DNA of 5,234 nt from Alphaproteobacteria bacterium (GTDB lineage Bacteria > Pseudomonadota > Alphaproteobacteria > Puniceispirillales > Puniceispirillaceae), in assembly GCA_009936885.1 (NCBI GenBank), contig JAACDT010000083.1, positions 1 to 5,234 of the forward strand, written 5' to 3'. The notes below the pieces were generated by a model. That model worked only from the letters and a program-made list of their open reading frames with translations. It was not told the DNA's origin and ran no database searches. This document shows, in pieces, positions 1-5,234 of this stretch (position 1 is the stretch's first letter; each line of letters opens with the position of its first letter). The position numbers and the translations under genes are program-made.

Positions 1-1086
1 CCAATCTCGTCCATGGTGCCAATGCTGTAGAAGATTTTTGACAAGAAAAGAGCCAACAATCATCCGCAGCCTGTTATGCATGTAGCCTGTTTGATAAAGC
101 TCTCTCATACCAGCATCTACTATTGGATAGCCTGTCCTGCCTGTTTGCCATGCTTTAAGACTATCTGGTGTCATTTTCCAAGCAAATGAATTGAATTTTG
201 GGTTTAGATTCTCATTTGCAAGTGTTTGGTGATGAACGTTTAAATGATGGGCAAATTCACGCCAGCCCAATTCAGAAAGAAAGCTATCTAAATTAGAATC
301 TCCTGGCTCAATTACGTCTTGAGACGCATACCAGACCTGATTTGGTGATAATTCACCAAAATGCAATCTTGGCGATAATCTAGAAACCGACTTTTGAGAG
401 GGAATGTTTCTGCCTGTTTTGTAGCTTGAAATCCCATTCTCAAGAAATTCAGTAAGCGTTTGGGCAGCATCTTGCTCGCCTATCTTCCACTCGTTAAGTA
501 TCGAGCGAGACCATTTATGCATAGGCAATAATTCAAGTTCAGGTAGCGTGCAATTTTTGGATTTTATAATTTGCTGTGAATATTTAATATCAGTTGGGGC
601 TGCAAGCGGTTTTCTTGGCGGCGTGGCAGCAAGACACCCCCTGCGGTAGAAGGGGGTGAATACGCGGTAATGAGTGCCATCGGATTTTTGTATTTGATGC
701 GGCTCCCACAAAAGCGACCCTGCAAAACTTTTTACCTCAACACCTAATTCTTTGATATGTTGTTTAATTGATATATCACGTGTCATTCGCCAAGGCTCAT
801 GACATCTGTTCCATACGATTTTATCTGCGTTTGTTTGGAGAATTAATTCAGGCAGGATTTTATCCGCAGGTCCCTTAAAAAATTTCAAATTCCTGTTTAA
901 GGACTTACCTAGCGATTCTAATGAGTGGTGTAGCCAGAGCCTACTTGCAGCGCCCATTTTCTGAGAGCCTGAATTATGGTCGTCTAGAATATAAACTGGA
1001 ATAATCTCACCGCTATTCACCGCTTCAATTAGAGCAGGGTTGTCGGCTAGTCTTAGATCCTGACGGAACCACATTATTGTTTTCAT
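1..1086 (-). CDS. phrB: Class I DNA photolyase (FAD-dependent cyclobutane pyrimidine dimer photolyase), 3' end cut by window edge
   Basis: This enzyme uses blue light and reduced FAD to split UV-induced pyrimidine dimers in DNA. Reading on the minus strand from ATG at 1086 gives 362 uninterrupted residues with no stop; the family is usually about 470 residues, so roughly the last 110 lie outside the window. The N-terminal antenna (Rossmann-like) domain opens with MKTIMWFRQDLRLADN, the standard family start, which supports this ATG; an AGGG lies 10 bases upstream. The FAD domain shows SRLSPRLHFGELSP (near residue 235), ELGWREF (Glu272 and Trp275, matching E. coli Glu274 and Trp277 at the dimer site) and GRTGYPIVDAGMREL. 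Two of the three electron-transfer tryptophans are visible at Trp303 and Trp356 (E. coli 306 and 359); the third lies beyond the edge. Oddity: the usual TGWMHNR motif reads TGYMHNR (Tyr335). A cryptochrome-like role cannot be excluded without the C-terminus, but repair is the likely function. Confidence 0.95.
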   Translation of the reverse strand, partial: MKTIMWFRQDLRLADNPALIEAVNSGEIIPVYILDDHNSGSQKMGAASRLWLHHSLESLGKSLNRNLKFFKGPADKILPELILQTNADKIVWNRCHEPWRMTRDISIKQHIKELGVEVKSFAGSLLWEPHQIQKSDGTHYRVFTPFYRRGCLAATPPRKPLAAPTDIKYSQQIIKSKNCTLPELELLPMHKWSRSILNEWKIGEQDAAQTLTEFLENGISSYKTGRNIPSQKSVSRLSPRLHFGELSPNQVWYASQDVIEPGDSNLDSFLSELGWREFAHHLNVHHQTLANENLNPKFNSFAWKMTPDSLKAWQTGRTGYPIVDAGMRELYQTGYMHNRLRMIVGSFLVKNLLQHWHHGRDW

Positions 1087-1181
1087 AAAAATACTGCCCT
1101 AAATTTATCAGTTAAAAATGATATTATGTCCGTACTTCTTATTCGTTTAGAAGGGGCTATTGGACTAGTTTAACTTGATTT

Positions 1182-2474
1182 TTAGATACCTTTTTCTGGG
1201 ATATCATATTCTGTCCAACGGGTAGTAAAACGTTGATAGTAAGCATCAGACAGCCTTACCGTTAAGCTCTCAAACCCATCATCATTAAAGCATGAATGAA
1301 GCACAATTCCATTCTGATGCAAGTAAGCGCGAGCGTCACCAAAACGAGAAGAAATATGAAAGCTATAAACAGCAGAATCTATGTTTATAGCTTCCTCAAT
1401 TAAACTAACTAAGCTTTGAAAATTTGAGTGAGAGAGCGCCGACAAAAATGCCCCATTTGGAAACATATGTTCTAATTCTTGTTGTTTGTTAGATGGAATT
1501 AGGTCTGATTTGTTAAGCACGTGAATTACCTTTTGAGAAAGCTCATCCCCATCTAACCCAAGATCACCAAGTATTTTATTCACATCCTCTGCTTCTTCTT
1601 CCAGAAATGGCGAGGATGCATCATGCACATGTAATAAGAAATCAGCCTGTGTTACCTCTTCTAAAGTGCTTTTAAATGCCTCGACTAATTCTGTTGGAAG
1701 CTCGCTAATAAACCCTACCGTATCAGCTAGAATTATTTTTTGACCAGTTGGAAGCTCGGCCATGCGTAAGGTAGGGTCAAGGGTTGCAAATAACATATCC
1801 TTAGCCATGACATTCGATGCGGTTAATGCATTGAACAAAGTAGATTTACCTGCATTAGTATACCCTACAAGAGCTATTGTTGGAGTTTCTGTTCGATTTC
1901 TGTTTTTGCGTTGGATTTGTCTTGTTCTCTCAACTTCCTTAAGCTCTTCTTTAATTTTAACCACGCGCTCTAATAGCATACGGCGGTCGAGTTCTATCTG
2001 TCTCTCACCAGGGCCACCAAGAAAGCCACTTCCGCCTCTTTGTCTTTCAAGATGTGTCCAACTTCGAACCAAACGCGAGCGCTGAAACGTAAGGGAGGCC
2101 AGCTCTACTTGAAGTCTTCCTGCATGGGTGTTTGCTCTAGCGCCAAAAATTTCTAAAATTAATGCGGTTCTATCAATTGCCTTACAGCCAAGCATTTCTT
2201 CCAAATTACGGTGCTGAACAGGACTTAATGAGCAATCGAAAATTATAACAGGATGTGGATCCTCAAGCTCAATTCGCTCAATTAATAATTCCAGAAATCC
2301 AGCCCCAAAGTATGTTGCAGCCTTAGGGGAGAAGAGTTTTACGACCTCACGGTGGATTACTTCAAGCTTAATCGCTTCGGCAAGACCGCACGCTTCATGC
2401 AATAAAGCATCTGAGTTTCGAGAGGTTGGAAGAATTCGCACCTCTGGATGTATAACAATAGCTGTTTTGCTCAC
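1182..2474 (-). CDS. hflX: GTPase HflX, ribosome-associated
   Basis: HflX is a cytoplasmic GTPase that binds the 50S subunit and, in characterised bacteria, splits stalled 70S ribosomes under heat and other stress. The 430-residue product matches the family length (E. coli about 426). An N-terminal HflX domain (about 1-195) contains the family glycine-rich segment GGPGERQIELDRR (153-165) and a charged, probably coiled-coil helix (about 165-194). The G domain follows with G1 GYTNAGKST (204-212), G2 in FATLDPT (229-235), G3 DTVGF (251-255), G4 NKSD (321-324) and G5 SALS (345-348); all are intact. A C-terminal domain covers about 367-430. The start is GTG at 2474, with AAGGA 10 bases upstream; no ATG or TTG lies in frame between it and the upstream TAG. 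Position 158 is Arg where I would expect Thr (GPGETQ). In many alphaproteobacteria hflX follows hfq; here it follows an ABC transporter ATPase gene by 83 bases and precedes phrB by 95. Confidence 0.96.
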   Translation of the reverse strand: MSKTAIVIHPEVRILPTSRNSDALLHEACGLAEAIKLEVIHREVVKLFSPKAATYFGAGFLELLIERIELEDPHPVIIFDCSLSPVQHRNLEEMLGCKAIDRTALILEIFGARANTHAGRLQVELASLTFQRSRLVRSWTHLERQRGGSGFLGGPGERQIELDRRMLLERVVKIKEELKEVERTRQIQRKNRNRTETPTIALVGYTNAGKSTLFNALTASNVMAKDMLFATLDPTLRMAELPTGQKIILADTVGFISELPTELVEAFKSTLEEVTQADFLLHVHDASSPFLEEEAEDVNKILGDLGLDGDELSQKVIHVLNKSDLIPSNKQQELEHMFPNGAFLSALSHSNFQSLVSLIEEAINIDSAVYSFHISSRFGDARAYLHQNGIVLHSCFNDDGFESLTVRLSDAYYQRFTTRWTEYDIPEKGI

Positions 2475-2484
2475 TAATGTTGTA

Positions 2485-2489
2485 TCCTT
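2485..2489 (-). promoter_or_regulatory. Ribosome binding site of hflX (AAGGA)
   Basis: The minus strand reads AAGGA, then 10 bases, then GTG. The spacing is slightly long but acceptable. It supports the GTG at 2474 as the hflX start, since no other in-frame start codon lies between it and the upstream stop. Confidence 0.5.
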
Positions 2490-2521
2490 AGATGAGGTGT
2501 AAGAGCCAATGGCCTAAATTT

Positions 2522-2554
2522 AAAAAATATTTGTTTAACCTGCATATAAAACAA
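2522..2554 (-). terminator. Weak terminator-like element after the transporter ATPase gene
   Basis: Just past the ATPase stop, the minus strand reads TTGTTT, a 12-base spacer, AAACAA, then ATATTTTTT. The 6-bp stem has only one G-C pair, so it would be a poor intrinsic terminator; read-through into hflX is plausible. It is listed because it is the only candidate boundary between the transporter operon and hflX. Confidence 0.25.
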
Positions 2555-2557
2555 AAA

Positions 2558-3604
2558 TTACCTGTAAACAGTATCACTATCAGTATTCTCTGTAGAACGT
2601 GCAATTGCCATTATCATATCAGTTAAGGAAACGGTTCCGATTTTTTTTCCGTTCTTAACAATGATTGCCCCATTTGATCCTGATTGGGAAACAGTTTGCA
2701 AGGCATCCTCAATAATCACATTATCCGAAATTTCAGGCCCTTTTATTTTTTCGTCTTTTGCCATAACAGAGCTTACCTTAAGAACACGGGCCTTATTAAT
2801 ATCTTTGATAAAATCTGTTACATAATCATCGGCTGGGTGGAGTATTATTTTTTCAGCCGTTCCAGACTGGATAACTGCGCCATCTCTTAAAATAGCAATA
2901 TCGTCACCAAGCTTTAGCGCCTCATCGAGGTCATGCGTGATAAATATTATCGTTTTATGAAGCTGTTCCTGAAGCGATAATAATACATCCTGCATATCAG
3001 ATCGGATTAAAGGGTCAAGTGCTGAAAAAGCCTCATCCATAAGAAGTATATCTGCGTCCGTTGCAAGAGCACGCGCTAATCCAACGCGCTGTTGCATTCC
3101 CCCAGAAAGCTGAGATGGATAGTGATTTTCAAAACCAGTCAAACCGACACTCTTGATCCACTTATTAGATCTGGCTAATGCTTCTTCTTTATTTATACCC
3201 TGGATACTTAGCCCATAGGCGACATTATCTATTACCTTTCGATGCGGTAGTAATCCAAATTTTTGGAAAACCATGCTAGCTTTGCTACGCCTGAAATCAC
3301 GCAACTCGGCTAGGGACATTGATAAAATATCATCACCATCAACAATAATAGAGCCAGATGTCGGCTCAATCAGACGGTTAATATGTCTTATTAAGGTTGA
3401 TTTACCAGACCCAGAAAGACCCATTATGACTTGAATTTGTTGTTTTCTTACATCTATATTAACATTGTCTAAACCAAGTACATGGCCATGCTTTTCAAGC
3501 AAATCTGACTTCGACATCCCCTCTTTCACCAAATCAACCATTGATGCGGCATCGCTACCAAATATTTTATATAGATTATTAATAGATACCTTTATATCAG
3601 ACAT
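2558..3604 (-). CDS. proV: ProV/ChoV/TmoV-type ABC transporter ATPase (betaine/quaternary amine importer)
   Basis: This is the ATP-hydrolysing subunit that powers the importer encoded upstream; it works as a dimer on the cytoplasmic face of the permease. The product has 348 residues from ATG at 3604. The first 50 residues carry the ProV-specific leader (LYKIFGSD, then LVKEGMSKSDLLEKHG). Nucleotide-binding motifs are complete: Walker A GLSGSGKST (62-70), Q-loop Gln114, signature LSGGMQQR (166-173), Walker B ILLMDE (186-191), D-loop SALD (194-197) and switch His224. The tail (about 275-334) looks like one CBS module and the protein then ends, whereas E. coli ProV (about 400 residues) has two. 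The open frame continues 31 codons further upstream, but that part lies inside the permease gene; the MSDIKV start matches the family and gives an 8-base overlap with the permease stop (ATGTCTGA), which suggests translational coupling. Substrate type comes from family and context, not from this subunit. Confidence 0.93.
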   Translation of the reverse strand: MSDIKVSINNLYKIFGSDAASMVDLVKEGMSKSDLLEKHGHVLGLDNVNIDVRKQQIQVIMGLSGSGKSTLIRHINRLIEPTSGSIIVDGDDILSMSLAELRDFRRSKASMVFQKFGLLPHRKVIDNVAYGLSIQGINKEEALARSNKWIKSVGLTGFENHYPSQLSGGMQQRVGLARALATDADILLMDEAFSALDPLIRSDMQDVLLSLQEQLHKTIIFITHDLDEALKLGDDIAILRDGAVIQSGTAEKIILHPADDYVTDFIKDINKARVLKVSSVMAKDEKIKGPEISDNVIIEDALQTVSQSGSNGAIIVKNGKKIGTVSLTDMIMAIARSTENTDSDTVYR

Positions 3605-4487
3605 TATGACCACTTTCTCTATGAGCTTGCAATCTTTTGCCAAAGGATTGAGATACTCTATCAAATAAAATTGCCAATACGACAATTGCCAAGCCATTCA
3701 TGACGCCTAAAGCCAAATATTGATTTGATATTGCTCTTAGAACAGGCACACCTAAGCCCTTCACTCCAATCATTGAAGCAATAACAACCATCGACAAAGC
3801 CATCATTATGGTTTGGTTTACACCTGCAAATATATTGGGAAGCGCGAGTGGAATTTGCACATCTAATAATTTTTGTTTGTAACTAGCACCAAACGCCTCT
3901 GAGGCCTCCATAACATCTTTGTCAACCAATCTAATTCCAAGGTTGGTAAGGCGAACAATAGGTGGAATGGCATATATGCATACGGCTAATAATCCGGGTA
4001 CCTTTCCAATACCAAGTAACATCACAACAGGTATAAGATAAACAAAACTCGGTATTGTTTGCATAATATCAAGAATAGGGGTTACCACAGTCTGCGTTCT
4101 GTTTGAGCGAGCCATCAATATTCCGATCGGTATGCCAACGCTAATGCAAACAATTGTTGCAACCGAAATAATCGCTAATGTTGCCATGGTATCTTCCCAC
4201 ATATCGAGATAACCAATCAATAAGAAAGCTATAATCGCACCAATTGTGAGTTTTATACTTCTTGAGCCGAAATATACCAACAACGCAATAACGGCCATTA
4301 TGATTGGCCAAGGTGTATTTAAAAATAATTTTTCTAGCCAAACGAGGAAATAAAGCAGCGGGTCAAAAAAGTTTTCAATAGCTTCTCCATAGTTCCGAGT
4401 GAAATCTCTGAAACTTTCATCGATAGCTTTCTTGAAGTCTCTTAAGTCGGTTCTGCCCATTTTGGGAAATTCTGTAAGCAGGCTCAA
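3597..4487 (-). CDS. proW: ProW/ChoW/TmoW-type ABC transporter permease
   Basis: This is the inner-membrane channel subunit of the betaine-type importer. From the chosen start it has 296 residues: a hydrophilic N-terminus of about 55 residues, then hydrophobic segments near 59-75, 78-97, 100-126, 140-165, 165-181, 226-241 and 258-283. The cytoplasmic EAA loop that docks on the ATPase is clear at about 194-217 (EASEAFGAS, then IPLALP). SVGIPIGILMARS and TIPSFVYLIPVVMLLGIG are typical of the ProW/OpuAB family. The start is chosen as TTG at 4487 because a perfect AGGAGG lies 6 bases upstream. The longer ATG reading at 4520 begins inside a hairpin and has no Shine-Dalgarno sequence; the ATG at 4460 (MGRTDL) is the other option, with weaker support. 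The gene follows the binding-protein gene across a hairpin and overlaps the ATPase gene by 8 bases, so the three form one operon. Confidence 0.93.
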   Translation of the reverse strand: MSLLTEFPKMGRTDLRDFKKAIDESFRDFTRNYGEAIENFFDPLLYFLVWLEKLFLNTPWPIIMAVIALLVYFGSRSIKLTIGAIIAFLLIGYLDMWEDTMATLAIISVATIVCISVGIPIGILMARSNRTQTVVTPILDIMQTIPSFVYLIPVVMLLGIGKVPGLLAVCIYAIPPIVRLTNLGIRLVDKDVMEASEAFGASYKQKLLDVQIPLALPNIFAGVNQTIMMALSMVVIASMIGVKGLGVPVLRAISNQYLALGVMNGLAIVVLAILFDRVSQSFGKRLQAHRESGHNV

Positions 4488-4493
4488 TTTTTT

Positions 4494-4499
4494 CCTCCT
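4494..4499 (-). promoter_or_regulatory. Strong Shine-Dalgarno (AGGAGG) that fixes a TTG start for the permease
   Basis: The minus strand reads AGGAGG, then six A residues, then TTG AGC CTG CTT. This full consensus site with ideal spacing decides the permease start at 4487. It abuts the T-run of the upstream hairpin, so folding or termination there could directly affect loading of ribosomes on this gene. Confidence 0.8.
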
Positions 4500-4500
4500 A

Positions 4501-4531
4501 AAAAGAAATGGGCCAATCATGGCCCATTTTT
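4501..4531 (-). terminator. Intercistronic hairpin with T-run between binding-protein and permease genes (attenuator-like)
   Basis: AAATGGGCCA (4506-4515) pairs perfectly with TGGCCCATTT (4520-4529) around a 4-base loop. On the minus strand the stem is followed by CTTTTT, giving the form of an intrinsic terminator 17 bases after the binding-protein stop. On the plus strand the stem is also followed by T residues, so it could work both ways. Hairpins placed after binding-protein genes are known in other ABC operons (for example malE-malF), where they protect the upstream mRNA and reduce downstream expression. The same partial read-through or mRNA-stabilising role is inferred here, because the permease and ATPase genes must still be transcribed. 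Confidence 0.75.
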
Positions 4532-4546
4532 ATCGTTTTAATAAGT

Positions 4547-5234
4547 TTAAAGCGCCCTTTTAACTAAATTAGCACCTTGTACGGTCACCCACTGCGTCCA
4601 AACTTCGGGGTGTCTTGATAAGAATTCATAAGCTGCATCTTCACCACTAGCTTGGTTTTCATTCATCCAGACCAGCATAGACATCATTACATCAGAAGGA
4701 AAATTTCTTTTTTCAATGTATGCCTTTCCAGCTTTAGGTCCATTTTCAATGAAGTTTGCTGCTACAACTGACGTCACTTCGGATACGACCCAGCCTGACG
4801 GCTTTGGATCTTGACACTCTGGATCCATCAAACAGTTATCCCAGTTGTCATTGCCTGCAAAAGCACCCATGTCTAATAGTGATAGACCACCTTGAGCAGC
4901 TAGAACTGTTGGACCCCAATAATATCCAAACCAAGGCTCATTACGTGTGATAGCTTTTTCTATTGAACCGTTTAATCCTGCAGAAGAACCCGAATCAATT
5001 AACATCCAACCTTTAGCTTCCATATCAAATGCTTTGAAAAGCTGATTAGTTGCGATTTGACATCCCCATCCTGAAGGGCAGGTAACAATCCCACCTTTTG
5101 ACGAGTCTTCTGGATGCGGGAAAAGGTCAGGTCGCGCAAGAACATCTTCTAGAGTAGTTAGACCGTTCTCTTCCATGACTTTAGTGCTAATCATCCAACC
5201 TTCACCAGCGCCAACAATTGGTGCACCGTTCAAC
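4547..5234 (-). CDS. proX: Periplasmic substrate-binding protein of a glycine betaine/TMAO/choline-type ABC importer (OpuAC family), 5' end cut by window edge
   Basis: This subunit captures the substrate in the periplasm and delivers it to the permease. The last 228 residues are visible; the signal peptide and roughly the first 100 residues lie beyond the edge. The codon at 5233 is TTG and reads as an internal Leu, not a start. The fragment shows OpuAC-type features: GAGEGWMI, CPSGWGCQ (fragment residues 52-59), IDSGSSAGL, EPWFGYYWGPT (99-109) and a C-terminal helix region ending at TAA. It is rich in Trp (57, 76, 101, 106, 131, 148, 189, 212, 215), as expected for aromatic boxes that hold trimethylammonium groups through cation-pi contacts. 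Two Cys pairs (52/58 and 134/140) could form periplasmic disulfides. The following genes are the permease and ATPase, in XWV order as in choXWV and tmoXWV. The substrate could be glycine betaine, proline betaine, choline or TMAO; I favour a methylated amine without choosing one. The symbol marks the family, not a proven substrate. Confidence 0.9.
   Translation of the reverse strand, partial: LNGAPIVGAGEGWMISTKVMEENGLTTLEDVLARPDLFPHPEDSSKGGIVTCPSGWGCQIATNQLFKAFDMEAKGWMLIDSGSSAGLNGSIEKAITRNEPWFGYYWGPTVLAAQGGLSLLDMGAFAGNDNWDNCLMDPECQDPKPSGWVVSEVTSVVAANFIENGPKAGKAYIEKRNFPSDVMMSMLVWMNENQASGEDAAYEFLSRHPEVWTQWVTVQGANLVKRAL

Noticed and set aside
1087..1181. Promoter for phrB in the gap after hflX (minus-strand CATAAT at 1128-1123 resembles a -10 box)
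   Set aside because: No acceptable -35 hexamer lies at 16-18 bases upstream, and AT-rich gaps give such matches by chance. No hairpin terminator or operator was seen in the gap.
1762..2085. Plus-strand open frame of 107 codons inside hflX
   Set aside because: It is antisense to the conserved G domain of HflX, is low-complexity in Ser/Leu/Arg, and has no recognisable motif.
2684..2890. Plus-strand open frame of 68 codons opposite the ATPase tail
   Set aside because: It is a shadow of the ATPase gene with no domain or convincing ribosome site. The same applies to short frames at 3465-3668, 4141-4341 and 4756-4950.
3605..3697. 31-residue N-terminal extension of the ATPase starting from an upstream in-frame ATG
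   Set aside because: It lies entirely within the permease coding sequence, does not resemble the ProV leader, and the ATG at 3604 gives the family-typical start with an 8-base overlap.
1..5234. Search for a new defence, mobile or RNA-based system
   Set aside because: Every long open stretch is explained by known housekeeping or transport families. No direct-repeat array, insertion-sequence ends, tRNA or riboswitch-like structure was recognised by eye.

Overview
The window holds five protein genes, all on the minus strand, so it reads right to left as: substrate-binding protein (5' end cut off) -> permease -> ATPase -> hflX -> DNA photolyase (3' end cut off). Coding density is high, the gaps are short (26 to 95 bases between stop and next start), and the DNA is AT-rich by eye. 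No tRNA, rRNA, insertion sequence, CRISPR array or phage gene was seen, and there is no non-coding stretch over 300 bases.

Right part (about 2558-5234): a complete-looking XWV-ordered ABC importer of the glycine betaine/proline betaine/choline/TMAO class. The genes are a periplasmic OpuAC-type binding protein, a ProW-type permease and a ProV-type ATPase. The order X-W-V matches choXWV and tmoXWV operons of alphaproteobacteria rather than the proVWX order of E. coli. A perfect 10-bp GC-cored hairpin with a T-run lies between the binding-protein and permease genes, and the permease's strong Shine-Dalgarno sequence follows it directly. This is the layout expected if the binding protein is made in excess of the membrane parts. 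Permease and ATPase genes overlap by 8 bases. The substrate cannot be settled from sequence alone: import of a methylated amine (osmolyte or C/N source) is the safe reading.

Left part (1-2474): hflX, a ribosome-associated GTPase with all G motifs intact, then phrB, a class I FAD photolyase that repairs UV-induced pyrimidine dimers. Both sit downstream of the transporter in the same direction, separated from it and from each other by 83 and 95 bases. Co-transcription is possible but not shown; only a weak terminator-like element lies after the ATPase gene.

Organism: probably a marine-type alphaproteobacterium with a compact, AT-rich genome. This is inferred from the HflX and photolyase sequence style, the XWV order, the tight spacing and the presence of a light-driven repair enzyme; it is not proven. 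I see ordinary housekeeping and transport genes and no evidence for a new biological system. The most useful points are the intercistronic hairpin with the corrected TTG start of the permease, the short single-CBS tail of the ATPase, and a Trp-to-Tyr change in a conserved photolyase motif.
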